A DNA stretch of 64,000 nt from Ceratothoa steindachneri. Taxonomy: Eukaryota; Arthropoda; Malacostraca; Isopoda; Cymothoidae. Both the position numbers and the translations under genes were made by a program. Below are positions 10,744 through 20,571 of this stretch, in pieces; the stretch's first letter is position 1, and the number at the start of each line of letters is the position of its first letter. The stretch is from the NCBI GenBank assembly GCA_963969495.1, contig OZ018324.1, positions 154,780,672 to 154,844,671 on the forward strand, written 5' to 3'. The notes beneath the pieces are model-generated. The model worked only from the letters and a program-made list of their open reading frames with translations, ran no database searches and was not told the origin of the DNA.

Positions 10744-11151
10744 ATACTTAGGTAAGCTGCGGTGTAAGACGCGCCCGGCAGTTTACATTCACACTAGACT
10801 GATCGTTAGTTATAAGCGAACAACGTTGTGGCAACATATACATATCCTGCGTCTTAACTTCTTCTTCTTCTATCTATCTATAACTCTATATTTTAAGAAC
10901 GGGATTTTTAAAAAAATTCTCTTGGTATGGATGTCCTTTTGTAGGGTAGAGGGGGGAGATTGGGAAAGAGGGAGGTCGATAGTGGGGGAAGAGAGGGGGA
11001 GAAGAAGGGGGAGAGAATTTTTTATCTTATTTTTTATGCACTTTTTAATGGGGGGAAGAGGGGATGGTGAGGGGGGAGGGGAGAGGGTTAGAGCGGGATT
11101 TTATTAATTCCTATAAATGGACAGGCACACACACACGAAGAAAGACAGATA

Positions 11152-11153
<2 letters not shown>

Positions 11154-11239
<86 letters not shown>
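11154..11239. repeat. (TA)n(GA)n compound microsatellite
   Basis: TA run 11154-11208 passing directly into a GA run 11209-11239. It is preceded by a G/A-rich stretch from about 10945. The open frames across it are artefacts of the repeats. Confidence 0.95.
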
Positions 11240-11240
<1 letters not shown>

Positions 11241-11390
11241 CCATGTGGTATATAGTAATTGTTATATTTTACAGTAGAAGAGGCATTTTTAAATTTCTTA
11301 ACTTTTTTAACTTTTATAAATGACTATGTGGGGGTCGAACCAAGTATAACATTCAAGTGAAAATTTAAATAGGTTACACATTGAACATTT

Positions 11391-11502
11391 AAATGGGAAG
11401 ATAGACTTCCTGATATGTATTATTCTCTTTTGTAAATGGGAAGATGGACTTTCCGGTATGTATTATTCTCTTTTGTAAATAGGAAGATAAACTTCCCTGT
11501 GT
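11391..11502. repeat. 43-bp tandem repeat, about 2.5 units
   Basis: Units at 11391, 11434 and 11477 begin AAATGGGAAGAT or AAATAGGAAGAT and end TATTATTCTCTTTTGT; the last is partial. Near-identical spacing indicates recent duplication. Surrounding 11240-11639 shows no gene. Confidence 0.75.
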
Positions 11503-11639
11503 ACGCTGTCGACGAAGGAGCTTTCGAAACCGTTGCCTCCTGTGCCGGGTAGTGAAGTAAATGGCCAATGTGATGGACTTTTTCTTGGAGCCCCAATCGT
11601 GTAGCTCACAGAGAGTGACATCGTTTAATTCCTATAAAT

Positions 11640-11741
11640 GGCCCTTTCCTCTCTGTCTACCCTATTTAGGGCAAGTCGGCTAGGAAAGCTAAGAGACCCA
11701 TATATGGATACCAGGGACCTTCCAAACCCTAGGCTTGGAGA

Positions 11742-11799
<58 letters not shown>

Positions 11800-11859
11800 T
11801 TCGCGAACAACGTATCACAAATAGTAATGTCCACTTACAAGAACGAGAGATTTTTGGCT
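11640..11859 (+). repeat. perfect direct repeat, copy 1, with LINE RT fragment
   Basis: Identical to 13440-13679 except for the length of the internal (TA)n (49 bp here, 69 bp there). It encodes DTRDLPNPRLGEYKYI, a (Tyr-Ile)n stretch, then QFANNVSQIVMSTYKNERF. This corresponds to the Jockey-like RT segment around YADD (compare LQYADDITQIV at 38647), with YADD changed to FANN. The frame runs open through the microsatellite (11638-11892). After 11859 the sequence diverges completely from copy 2. Confidence 0.8.
11748..11796. repeat. (TA)n inside LINE RT sequence
   Basis: The TA run lies between the codons for EYKYI and QFANN, just before the catalytic motif position of the reverse transcriptase. 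Confidence 0.95.
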
Positions 11860-11997
11860 GTTATTCTCCGTGTAGGACCTCGTAAGGAATAGAGTTTACG
11901 TTTTCAATGTCGCTTTTCCTAACCTTTACCTCCTTTACCGAGAATGTACATTTAGTAGCGTAACTGGATCCCAACTCCGATTGAGCGCTTAAAAGCT

Positions 11998-12236
11998 CAG
12001 AATTGAATTGAATTGGTGAATATTAGTTAAAAAAAAATTGTGTGGAAGATAAGATGATAGATTGTAGGTGAAGAGAGTAAACATGGGTTTGCCCTGGTAG
12101 TGAGAGCTACGCTCTTCAGAATTGAATTAAATTAGTGAATATTAGTTAAAAAAAAATTGTGTGAAAGATAAGATGATAGATTGTAGGTGAAGAGAGTAAA
12201 CATGGGTTTGCCCTGGTAGTGAGAGCTACGCTCTTC
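11998..12236 (-). repeat. 119-bp tandem duplication of a LINE-type 3' tail
   Basis: Two units (11998-12116, 12117-12236) from CAGAATTGAATT to GAGCTACGCTCTT differ at only a few positions. Read on the minus strand, each contains CACTACCAGGGCAAA, similar to the 3' tails of the Jockey-like LINEs (CACCAGGGCAAA at 39852, TACTAGGGCAAA at 46891). It is probably a duplicated LINE 3' UTR. Confidence 0.65.
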
Positions 12237-12635
12237 ATTTTTCTTAGATTTTGTTTTCGTTGTCAATCACCTTAAATCCTGTAATTTGTATTGATGTGTA
12301 AACCTGAGTTTCTGTTATAACGCATTCAAACTTTGCTTTTATACTTATTCTGCAACCTTATTTTTATTTTCCTTAATTTTGAGCTATTTTAAAAACTATT
12401 ATATATATTTATATTTATTTTATTTTATTTATTTTTGTAGAGTATCTTTCTTCTCCGCCTTTTTTATTTTATTTATTTTTTTAATTTTTTTTATAATTTT
12501 ATATATTTATCTCCTTAGGACTATACTTCAGACTTTAAATTAAAGCAGCATCTAACGTGCGAATAAACATATCTATAACTCTTCCTTAAAAGAAACGTAA
12601 TCATAATGATCATTCTAAATAATTATTTATTATTC

Positions 12636-12676
12636 GCCCGAGGCACCTTTCAACCACATTAGTCATCTTCTCGGGC
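12636..12676 (-). ncRNA. hammerhead-like fold in a LINE-type tail
   Basis: On the minus strand GCCCGAG, AAGATGA, a short loop region, GAAA, GGTG, CTCGGGC. The outer arms GCCCGAG/CTCGGGC pair perfectly over seven bases around a GATGA...GAAA core. The core lacks C-U at its start, so catalysis is doubtful. The same module is at 17252-17291. Both are followed by GAATAATAAAT. Confidence 0.35.
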
Positions 12677-12721
12677 TATAATGATAAATATAAAGAATTT
12701 CTATGAACCAATTTTCATTTC

Positions 12722-13085
12722 ACAACGGTGACCGTAAACATCGAAACTTTAGGATTTAGGCGTGACATCAAGTCAAATTTCTTAAAGAGAAGTTTCAATT
12801 TTGATGTTTTTCCTGTTGTTTTGCAATCATATATGCAGTCAAAATATTTCAAGAGGAACTTACGTCTGAAGCTCACATTATCTATGAAGAAAATAAGTAA
12901 TGGAAATATACGTCTTCTTACCAACACTTATTTCAAGTCGATGACTGTAAGCATCGAAATTTTAGGTATATTTGCATGAAATCAAATATTATTTCTGGAA
13001 GATATGTATTAATTTTGCGTTTTTCTTCTATTATTTTTTCTAACATATGTGCGTTCAAAAATAGTTTAATTTTAAACTCAAAGCT
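12722..13085. repeat. diverged tandem duplication, about 225 bp period
   Basis: The text starting GACCGTAAACATCGAAACTTTAGG (12730) recurs as GACTGTAAGCATCGAAATTTTAGG (12942), with weaker similarity afterwards. No coding meaning was found. 12237-12635 and 13086-13439 are AT-rich and otherwise unrecognised. Confidence 0.45.
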
Positions 13086-13439
13086 TTTTTCATTTTGATA
13101 TAAATTTATTTTTCTATTTTAAAGAATATATTCAATGTTGCTCCTCAATAACTTGTAAAATATTTACATATATTTTGTATCTATATAGCAGAAATTCTTA
13201 CATTTATCAGTATATCATTATATTAAGCCTCAGTCTATCTTTTTTATTAATCCAGTATCATTAGTATATCAGATTATAATCGATATTGGACTGAAGGAAA
13301 AGGAACAGATATTTGGATGTTCTTACTTTCAAAGATTTCAAACAGCACTCTTCACCTCTAATCGTTCTGAGCGAGATTCATCGATCCCTCTTGGAAAAGA
13401 AGTTTTTTAAGAAGCTGCGACAGAACGCATTGCAAGTAC

Positions 13440-13541
13440 GGCCCTTTCCTCTCTGTCTACCCTATTTAGGGCAAGTCGGCTAGGAAAGCTAAGAGACCCA
13501 TATATGGATACCAGGGACCTTCCAAACCCTAGGCTTGGAGA

Positions 13542-13619
<78 letters not shown>

Positions 13620-13679
13620 TTCGCGAACAACGTATCACAAATAGTAATGTCCACTTACAAGAACGAGAGATTTTTGGCT
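13440..13679 (+). repeat. perfect direct repeat, copy 2
   Basis: Same sequence as 11640-11859, exactly 1800 bp downstream at its start, with 20 bp more TA. Here the sequence continues past 13679 into Jockey-like RT coding sequence, so this copy is the native context and copy 1 the displaced one. The 20-bp length difference breaks the reading frame through the microsatellite. Confidence 0.85.
13548..13616. repeat. (TA)n inside LINE RT sequence, copy 2
   Basis: TA run of 69 bp between EYKY- and QFANN-coding sequence. Confidence 0.95.
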
Positions 13680-14867
13680 AGGATGACTGAGTGTGAGATA
13701 GAAAACATTAACCCATACGAACGTTGCTGGAAGATTGCCACAAACCCCAACAAATTAACAATTATCCCGATAAAAAGGACCGAGAGCGCTCCAATACAAG
13801 TCAATGGGGAAAGATACATGCACAAACAATCAGACATAGTTCTAGGACTAGAAATCAGTAAATAAGGATACTCAGATCAACTTAACAACACTTTAGCACT
13901 ATCCAAGAAAAAGCTGTATGAATTCTTCAGGTTTAAGAATTTAAGCATGAAAAATAAGAAAAAGATTTACTCAGCATACATTCGGCCCAAGAAGATTGTG
14001 TATCCTGCTATGGCTCATTAAACTACAAATAATCGAAACCAAAGATACATTAATCATAACTAACACTAATAGAAGAGATAAAAACGTCAACAAACGCTCA
14101 ACGAAGAACTCAGCCTAAAAGCAAGCTACCTGGGAATGAGAACACAAAAAGTCTGGAGGAAGATAGAGAGGAGCACAGTACCAGACTTCATAAGAAGTCC
14201 CTTTGAAATCCCCAATCAAAATTAAACACAGGCTAGACGTAGGTTTCCCAGCAGTAAAATTGCTGTTCGGAACAATCAAAACGCAAGATACTCGACAGAT
14301 AACCCCAAAAAATAGCTCAACAAAAAAGACTAATAATAATTGAACATCGATTAACACCACAATCCAATAAAGATAACACAAGTCATAAAAAAAAACAACA
14401 TAAAAGGCTTGAACGCTACGAGCGAATCGGTATGAAAACTATACATGTATGCATGTACAATCGTAAGTACGTGTATATATGCACAAGTGAATAAAGTAAA
14501 AAACGAATCAGGAACCGACTACTACATTAAAACCGATCAACGACAACGGAAATAAACGAATATAAACGAAATAAAGATCCCTCAACGAGAAACCCCTCGA
14601 AGTAATGCAACTTTAAAGGCTTCGAAGCTACCCCTCTCCCCCCCAAAATATATAAACACTAAACAAATGCGATAGTCAACAATAGAGAAAGACAGAGATA
14701 CCCTTTCACCAGGGACCTAACTACTAAACTCTATATCTATCTTCCATTCAACTTTTAAACACTAAAGCTCCTACTTAATATCATATATATTTCTCACTTT
14801 TTATGTCCAAGTCCAAGTCCAAGTCCAAGCTAAGTCTCCATATGAACCTAATTGAGCAGGAGCCATA

Positions 14868-14965
14868 TAATCACCAGGTGGCTAACTCAGCGCAGGCTGA
14901 AGCTTAGCCCGGGATGGGTTAGTACCCGTGTTTGAACCGGATTAAACAATGCTCTGAATCACTTT
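14868..14965 (+). other. possible tRNA-derived SINE
   Basis: GGTGGCTAACTCAGCG resembles a pol III A box and GTTTGAACCGG a B box, about 45 bp apart. A short TCCAAG tandem array (14810-14829) lies before it. No tRNA cloverleaf was traced and no second copy is seen here, so this is tentative. Confidence 0.25.
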
Positions 14966-15007
14966 ATCTTCCTCTAGCCTCTCTTCCTTTTTTCCCCTTT
15001 CGCCTTC

Positions 15008-16560
15008 TTGGTAGTTGAAAAAAAAAACAAGAGAAGAAGATTGCCTAAAACGTCGATGGATTCGACCAAACGTGTCCCTTTGCGTGTTCGTAAGTGTGCA
15101 CAAACCCGATCAGACCTCTGCATTCAAGATCTTATACGGGAAAATCGGCGTGGTGCTAGTTCGCCTACTGGACTATTCAAATTCGTATATTGTCATATGT
15201 CAGCATGACAAAGATATGGATAAATTACTTTCAGAAAGAGCCACAATTTTATTGCAATATATTGGTTGGAAGGCAAAAACACGTCCACAAATCGAAGCCC
15301 AAGATACCGCTTACTGTCGCCAGATCAATCCATGGATCGGAGAGCAATCTGCCGACGAGATAAAATAAGAAATTGAGCGGGCTCAGAATTGGGCCACAGT
15401 AAAGGAGATAATAAAGTTCACAAAGAGAAACAATGGTACAGAATATTCTCACGTGTTTAAAGTTATTTTCCGGGAGACTGAAATGGCGAGTAAAGCAAGA
15501 GAGTTCGGGTTGCTAGCGTTCCATTTGAAAATAACCCCCGAACAGATAAAAAAGTGACGAGTTCATTAGCTTAAAAAACATGTTTAAATTGTTTTACTCT
15601 AGATAAACACACTACCCGCGAATGCCAACTAAAGGACATCAAGTGGTGCTCCGAATGTAGCAGTAAGACACCCGTGGAGCGAATGTTACTCCCCAGTTGA
15701 GAAGTGCTTAAACTGCAACGGCAGCCATTGAACCATTGCAATAGCTGCCCCCAAAACGTGAAATTGTAGAAAATAATAAAGGAGAAAGTAAGGATCGAGG
15801 AAGAAAAACAGAACATCACTTTCGCTAAGGTAGCGAAGGCGACAGCGCAACAATTAAAACCAACACAGAATGTACTAGAAGTTAAACAGCTGAGTCAGTT
15901 AACATTCTAGCATGTATTTTATATGTTCATGTACTAAAGGTAGCCAACCCTGGGACATATTCGAAAGAATTGAACCTGATGTAAAAAAATAATAGACTCG
16001 ATGAGATGTGGTTCCCCTAGAACCCTCTGTCGGCAGATATCTTGAGCGTGCGATACAATCCTGAGTCTACCGGCCATGTACAACAGCAGCAGGAAGCCGC
16101 CAGCAAGCCGAAAACACAGCCTCCAAATGCAGCGGAATCAAGAGATCCTAGAATCAGGAAAAGAACTTAGCAGCGTACTGTATAAGCAATGGAGACAGTG
16201 GAAACCCCTGTGTAAAGTAGTCGTAAGGAGATTAATCATTTAGCACCAAGCCAAAACCCAAGAAGTAGCGAGTGAAGCATCTACCGTCGAAACTACCGAG
16301 GAAGACAGAGAGGAGAAACAAGAATTCTACTTGAGGTTATTCGTGTCGGAGGAGAGATTCTTCCCGGAGAACAACGAAAAATGAATTCAAGGGCTAAAGA
16401 AAGGATACGTGAAGTATGAATATAAAGGTCCGTATACAGACAGAGAAGTTTACAAACTCATTACTAGTGGCAATTTACTTATTCCCCGTGAACTATGTCA
16501 CATAATAACCGAAGAAGAATTTAAGAAAAAGTGAAGCGGGAGAGCTAAATGGCCCATCAT
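15008..16560 (+). pseudogene. J-B ORF1 (gag-like) remnant
   Basis: The frame 15015-15368 contains FKILYGKIGVVLVRLLDYSN, matching KTLFGKLSVGVLRLIDTPVG of J-D. Next come EIIKFTKRNNGTEYSHVFKV and TEMASKAREFGLL, matching VIKFRNNRDNSEYSHVFKV of J-D. A knuckle-like CLNCNGSH follows near 15710. LKKGYVKYEYKGPYTDREVY (about 16399-16458) corresponds to LLKWSYGSLDREALV at the end of J-D ORF1. Many stops and shifts. Family role: nucleic-acid chaperone of the LINE particle. Confidence 0.6.
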
Positions 16561-16599
16561 TAGGGAATACAGAAAATAACATCCAGAAAACACATCAAA

Positions 16600-17060
16600 A
16601 GAATGGCTCAGCGAAGAAAATGAAAAAATATTAGTCATATTTCGGACTGGAACGAAAAAAGACATTCACTAATCAACACATATTTAAAAGATGACCCAGA
16701 AATTATAATATTATATGAAATTCATATAAACTCAGACCTTAATAAAATCAGAATATTTAATTACACAGTAATAGCCAAGAATACAGACGAAGTTAACTTT
16801 GACGGCGTCGCAATTGCGATAAGAAACTATGTCAGATTTACAAAACTAAATGAATTGGATGAAGCATATCTGGCAATTAGCGTAGTGACCACCACGGGGA
16901 ACCTAACAATAATGACGGAGTACCAACCCCCAAGCCCTACATAATTTCATGAAAGCCTTTGGAAGAGTGGATCAAGCAATTTTCATGGGAATCTAAACAC
17001 CCGCATATACCTGAGGTTGCTTTGAAGTACAAACGAATAACGAAAGAGGCGTGAGAATGT
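16600..17060 (+). pseudogene. J-B endonuclease remnant
   Basis: In shifting frames: DDPEIIILYEIHINSDLNKI, IRIFNYTVIAKNTDEVNFDG, VAIAIRNYVRFTKLNELDEA and LTIMTEYQPPSP. These align with the endonuclease of J-D (PNYTIISKK, GAAIAIRDN, LTVAAAYQPP). The G-D-L-N box appears only as HGNLNTR. Truncated after it. Confidence 0.6.
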
Positions 17061-17251
17061 CCAAACAACAGCGAAAGAAGATTGAAAAATAAGTCGAAGC
17101 CAGAAAAAAATAAGAAATGGCTGGCCACCCAGCAACTACAATCAACACAACCTTTTCCCTTTCTTACTTTACTCTACAATCTCTATCCGCTCAACTTTTA
17201 ATATACACTTTATTTTCCCTTACTTTTCAAGACTCAACATTTATCAGTATA

Positions 17252-17291
17252 GCCCCAGAAGATGACCAATTAGTTGAAAGGCGCCTCGGGT
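17252..17291 (+). ncRNA. hammerhead-like fold in a LINE-type tail
   Basis: GCCCCAG, AAGATGA, CCAATTAGTT, GAAA, GGCGC, CTCGGGT. Same module as 12636-12676 but with one mismatch and one G-U in the outer helix. Followed by GAATAATAAAT. Likely a structured LINE 3' end. Self-cleavage is doubtful. Confidence 0.3.
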
Positions 17292-17394
17292 GAATAATAA
17301 ATAATGATTTGGAATGATCTTTATGACCCCCTTCCTTCTAAGGGATAGTCATTTATTCAGGTTAAAAAGTTATCAAGAAACTTAAAAATGGTAT

Positions 17395-17700
17395 GACAAC
17401 CACCACTTTTTTTGAGGCGTTTAACCAGGCACCTGCAAAGCGGAGGGCCTAAAAATCATATGGAGAACGCACATAGCATCAACTTAACTAGAGATATTCT
17501 AGTTGAAAACACCACACTTAAAAGACAAGAGGGAAATAAAGCAAGGCTTAACATCAGGGAAGCCATCTTAATAAACGAAGAGAGGCCGGCCATCAACACT
17601 CAGGCGACGAGCTGGAATAGAATATTAAAATTGTTAAAAAAATCCTCTCACCGGATTGGCTCGTTTCCTTTGACGTTACGTTTAGTTGAGGAGGAATAAA
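17395..17700 (+). pseudogene. PLE-A GIY-YIG endonuclease C-terminal part
   Basis: MRRLTRHLQSGGPKNHMENA, INLTRDILVENT and NIREAILINEERPAINTQ follow a damaged MTTTTF at about 17391. The same text stands at 37990-38190 after YIDMATTTPSRR and at 57540 (minus) after YIGMTTITFSKR. This is the distal part of the GIY-YIG domain, which nicks DNA for target-primed copying. The catalytic first strand is lost here by truncation or frameshift. Confidence 0.65.
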
Positions 17701-17786
17701 TATCCCATAAACCCGTTTTCTTTCAGTATACCAGATTCTGTCTCCACCATACTTCATCGGTAAAAGAGGAAAGAATACATAAACCG

Positions 17787-17815
17787 CCCCAAAGATGATC
17801 AAATAGATCGAAAGC
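17787..17815 (+). ncRNA. hammerhead-like motif, PLE-A
   Basis: CCCAAAGA, hairpin GATC-AAATA-GATC, GAAA, GC. Compare CCGAAGA, hairpin, GAAA at 39997 and 57105 (minus). The position between the EN end and the next unit's ATG matches hammerheads reported in PLE pseudo-LTRs. The U of C-U-G-A is not conserved, so activity is uncertain. Confidence 0.4.
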
Positions 17816-17865
17816 TAAGCAATTTAAGTATGGTTTTACCAAACGCATTTATTAGAAAGAGAGAT

Positions 17866-18014
17866 GAATATAGGACAAGTGATCTACCATCTACAAGATA
17901 GACTAAAAAAGATAGTAAGAATAGAAAGTTGTCAAAGGAAATTGATCAAAAGCGAAATATACCATGCTCTTCAACAAAATTTGCATTCAAGAAAGGTTGC
18001 TACCCATCTACACT

Positions 18015-18017
<3 letters not shown>
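17866..18017 (+). pseudogene. start of a second PLE unit (PLE-A')
   Basis: MNIGQVIYHLQDRLKKIVRI, ESCQRKLIKSE, then after a one-base shift FNKICIQERLLPIYTKIY. The same leader protein begins at 40076, 57057 (minus) and, in part, 58523 (minus). In every copy it stops at (TA)n after 40-65 codons. This would be the N-terminal region before the reverse transcriptase. No catalytic motif. Confidence 0.6.

Positions 18018-18057
<40 letters not shown>
18017..18057. repeat. (TA)n between PLE-A and mariner B
   Basis: TA run that ends the PLE-A' leader and abuts the left end of mariner B. Together with the TA run at 18997-19075 it suggests the mariner landed inside one longer TA tract. Confidence 0.95.
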
Positions 18058-18058
<1 letters not shown>

Positions 18059-18060
<2 letters not shown>

Positions 18061-18995
18061 AGGGGCGGTATAAGTTTTGCAATTCGGATATAAGGAAACG
18101 AGATATGAAGAAAAGTGTTTTATTATTTTTCAATATAACTACCCTCGACTTCAATGCACTTGTGCCACTTGTCCCCGAGGTTTCGAATTCCCGACAACCA
18201 GAAATCTTCCGACTGCTGTTCAATCCACTCCTGGACGGCGAGCTGGACATCTTCATCGTCCAAAAACCACCATCCACGCAGTGCAGCCTTGAACTGGCAG
18301 AATAAAAAGTAGTCGCTAGGAGCCAGACTTGAGTGTAGGGGGAAGGGGGGAGGGGGGGAGGCTCCTCGAATCCGCACTTGGGCAGGGCAGCTTGTGCAAC
18401 TCTGGCCTTGTGGACTTTGATCACGTTGAAGTCGATCATGAAGCGGGAGGTTTCTAGAGAACAAACGGGCAGAGATCTTGGTCATGGCCAAATTGTCGAG
18501 GATGATGTTGATAACACTTCCATGTTATATTCCAAGTTCTCGCTCGAATTCTTCGACCTTCACCCGTCTATTTTCGAGGATCATCCTCTCCACACGGGCC
18601 ACATTGTCCTTGTTGGTCACGTCTGACGGGCGTCCTGGACCGCGGTCATCTTCAAGGGACTCACGACCATGGCGGAACTCCCTATTCCAGCGAACAATGG
18701 TTGCATAGGAAGGGGCGGTGTCGGTGTACACTGCAACCATGCGTTCATGGATCTCTTTTGTATTCTTGCCTTCCTTGGTTAAAAATTTGATCACTGCGCG
18801 GTGCTCAACTTTGTCCATTGTTGAAAAATTTGTGACTGACGATCTGCGATCAGCTACTGCTTCTTAAATAGACGAGGCAGGAGCGTGGGGCTACAGGTCC
18901 TGACTTGTCATAACTTTGCCTAGCACCCCCACAAACAGCCATCCCCCTTCCTCTGTTTTGCCCTACCGATTCGCAAAACCTATTGACCGCCCCTC

Positions 18996-18996
<1 letters not shown>
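18059..18996 (-). mobile_element. mariner, internally deleted copy B
   Basis: Left end TGAGGGGCGGTATAAG, right end CTATTGACCGCCCCTCG followed by TA. At 938 bp it has the same ends and the same internal deletion as copy A. Transposase orientation is minus. It sits in (TA)n on both sides, a natural mariner target because each insertion needs only TA. Confidence 0.85.
18123..18818 (-). pseudogene. deleted mariner transposase, copy B
   Basis: The best-preserved N-terminal half in the window: MDKVEHRAVIKFLTKEGKNT at 18818, RMVAVYTDTAPSYATIVRWN, SLEDDRGPGRPSDVTNKDNV and KVEEFERELGI, ending at 18525. This is a helix-turn-helix DNA-binding region. The rest continues in other frames (18491-18123), joining LHDRLQRDQS to VHKARVAQAAL-type sequence and ending QEWIEQQSEDFWLSGIRN and GSYIEK. 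Catalytic Asp 1 and 2 are deleted. Confidence 0.8.

Positions 18997-19075
<79 letters not shown>
18997..19075. repeat. (TA)n between mariner B and PLE-B
   Basis: 79-bp TA run that touches the right TIR of mariner B and, on the minus strand, terminates the leader of PLE-B. Confidence 0.95.
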
Positions 19076-19077
<2 letters not shown>

Positions 19078-19160
19078 AACTCGGCCGTGAAGTCCGCATT
19101 TAATATTGAGCATAAATCCCAGAGCCACGAGGAACGGATGCAGCATGTTTTAATTTTTCA

Positions 19161-19195
19161 CAACGTTTTGAAATCTACAAGTTTTCATCTTCAGG
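19161..19195 (-). ncRNA. hammerhead-like motif, PLE-B
   Basis: The minus strand reads CCTGAAGA, then a hairpin with arms TGAAA and TTTCA, then AAAACGTTG. CTGAAGA fits C-U-G-A-N-G-A. GAAA is weakened to AAAA. A short ATG-led leader (19146 leftward) and the (TA)n at 19075 follow, as in the other PLE units. Confidence 0.4.
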
Positions 19196-19223
19196 CTAGA
19201 ATAAGTTTACAAAATTAATACAT

Positions 19224-19530
19224 ATGAATAAAACTTGAAAAGGCCAACAAGACATTATTTTGAAGGGTGACCAATTATAAAATATCAGTAAAATGTACTA
19301 TAAGTTAAAAATTTTAAATATGACTTGGCAACAGTTAGATTTGCTTTAAAACTGACTAAAAAAAATTGCTAATGCATGAGAATAAAACTTGAAAAGGCCA
19401 ACAAGGCATTATTTTAAAAGGTGACCAATTATAAAATATCTGTAAAATGTACTATAAGTTCATTTTTTTTTTATTAAATAGGACTTGCCAACAGTTAAAT
19501 TTGCTTTAAAACCGACTCAAAAAATTAGTT
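19224..19530 (-). repeat. 155-bp tandem duplication in PLE-B 3' UTR
   Basis: The stretch from AATAAAACTTGAAAAGGCCAA to GACTAAAAAAAATTG is repeated directly from 19380 with few changes. Lies between the EN stop and the hammerhead-like motif. Flanking 19531-19965 is AT-rich UTR with no other feature. Confidence 0.75.
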
Positions 19531-19965
19531 AATAAATTTAAAGTTTATTGCAGAAATTAACTAAAAACTATGAGAAATTTACCTGGCATTATTTAAATAT
19601 AGTAAATTTAAACTTTGTTTTTAATTTTGTAAAGACTGTAAGAGTTAAAAAACATTTAATATAAAAATGGTAAATTTGGGTACTTACTAAAGTGGATCCA
19701 TCCTAGAGAGTGAATGGTGGGTTTAACAAGGGGCTAGTATTTATAGGTTACAGTGACGCTTGGTTTGTTAAAAAGCAAACCAACTAACAAACTGTAGTTA
19801 AAATTAGTTAATTAATAATGATATTGCACTTAAATCTTAATTGAGTGTAGGTTTGTAGTGTTTGATATATAAAGATTCGAGGGTTCTTAGGCAATGTTTG
19901 TTGCTGTTAAAGGCTAATACTTGAAAATTCTCAATAGAAATGTCAGTTTTACAGCTTATGGTGTG

Positions 19966-20301
19966 TTACCTAATAGATGACATTTCCTTTTTATTTAATA
20001 TTTTGTTTGTGCGCCAACTAATGCCCATATGAGCAGAGAACCTAGCTCCAAGAGATCTGACAGTGCTGCCAATGTAAGAGGCTCCAGTACAACTGGGATA
20101 TTTAAATAAATTAACATTATCCCTGCGAAACTCCAAAGAGATAGGATCTTTACTGTTAAAGAAACTTCCTATCGATAGTTTGTTTATAAAAACTATTTGT
20201 GGGTTGATTTGGCGAAAATATCTTTTAAAAATAAATAGGATTTTTCTTTTAAAAGTATCGTTGAAAAAACCCATCTCTGAAACTAGTAAATATATGGCCA
20301 T
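19966..20301 (-). pseudogene. PLE-B GIY-YIG endonuclease
   Basis: An open 111-codon stretch: FIFKRYFRQINPQIVFINK, SIGSFFNSKDPISLEFRRD, then LFKYPSCTGASYIGSTVRS and LGARFSAHMGISWRTNK. The Y-I-G signature and the conserved R in the next helix mark the GIY-YIG fold that nicks target DNA in PLEs. It follows the RT in the usual order but in a separate frame, so the polyprotein is broken. The C-terminal helix appears complete. Confidence 0.75.
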
Positions 20302-20571
20302 TTTAGGAACTTCTATGCAGGGTTGAGGGGGGTCAATGAGATTATCAAATAGCTTTTTTTAAAAAAACAATCATATAGGTCAGAAGGAAATATTTTTTTT
20401 TTATAAAATACTTCCTAAGAAAAATAAATTCATTATGGATTGATTGATAGGTGGACGATAGCGAGAAACTTCTATGTATTAACGTTTTTACTGTGGATAT
20501 TTTGTATCTAAAATCACAAAAACTAAAGTAGTTCAAACCTGGTCCTGTGAAAGTGTTTTTCGGTAAATGGT
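20302..20571 (-). pseudogene. PLE-B RT thumb and linker
   Basis: The frame 20536-20345 reads FCDFRYKISTVKTLIHRSFS and YQSIHNEFIFLRKYFIKKKY. This resembles the segment between RT and endonuclease in PLEs (K..TL..R........H.E...L...L). Frame differs from both neighbours. Confidence 0.55.

Larger units (their letters stand above)
13440..14760 (+). pseudogene. Jockey-like LINE fragment J-A: RT C-terminus and tail
   Basis: After the FANN motif the frame 13647-13865 reads MTECEIENINPYERCWKIAT and LTIIPIKR, matching VEIENINPYEKKWKIKT and FTIIPMNR of copy J-C (38729). It continues with stops as KKLYEFFRFKNLSMKNKKKI (about 13908-13970). Downstream, CACCAGGGACC near 14709 resembles the family's 3' tail. 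The active-site YADD is FANN and several stops are present, so this copy is dead. Only the 3' half is present. Confidence 0.65.
15005..17310 (+). mobile_element. Jockey-like LINE copy J-B, 5' half
   Basis: A degraded ORF1 (about 15008-16560) and endonuclease start (about 16660-17060), then an abrupt change to a LINE-type tail with the module at 17252-17291. Reverse transcriptase is missing, so an internal deletion or recombination joined 5' and 3' parts. It is related to J-D (41.8-47.0 kb) by protein text but is much more decayed. Confidence 0.6.
17345..18017 (+). mobile_element. Penelope-like element PLE-A: EN end joined to the next unit's start
   Basis: Order on the plus strand: GIY-YIG endonuclease end (17400-17640), 3' UTR, hammerhead-like motif (17787-17815), leader, ATG of a new PLE reading frame (17866), then (TA)n at 18017. 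The layout is a 3' end followed by a 5' end, the tandem or pseudo-LTR organisation known for PLEs. It is 5'-truncated: no reverse transcriptase is present. Confidence 0.7.

Noticed and set aside
11064..11255. Long open frames of alternating Tyr-Ile or Arg-Glu
   Set aside because: They are translations of (TA)n and (GA)n microsatellites, not proteins. The same holds at 18908-19218, 34782-34985, 40076-40423, 56294-56491 and 50653-51073.
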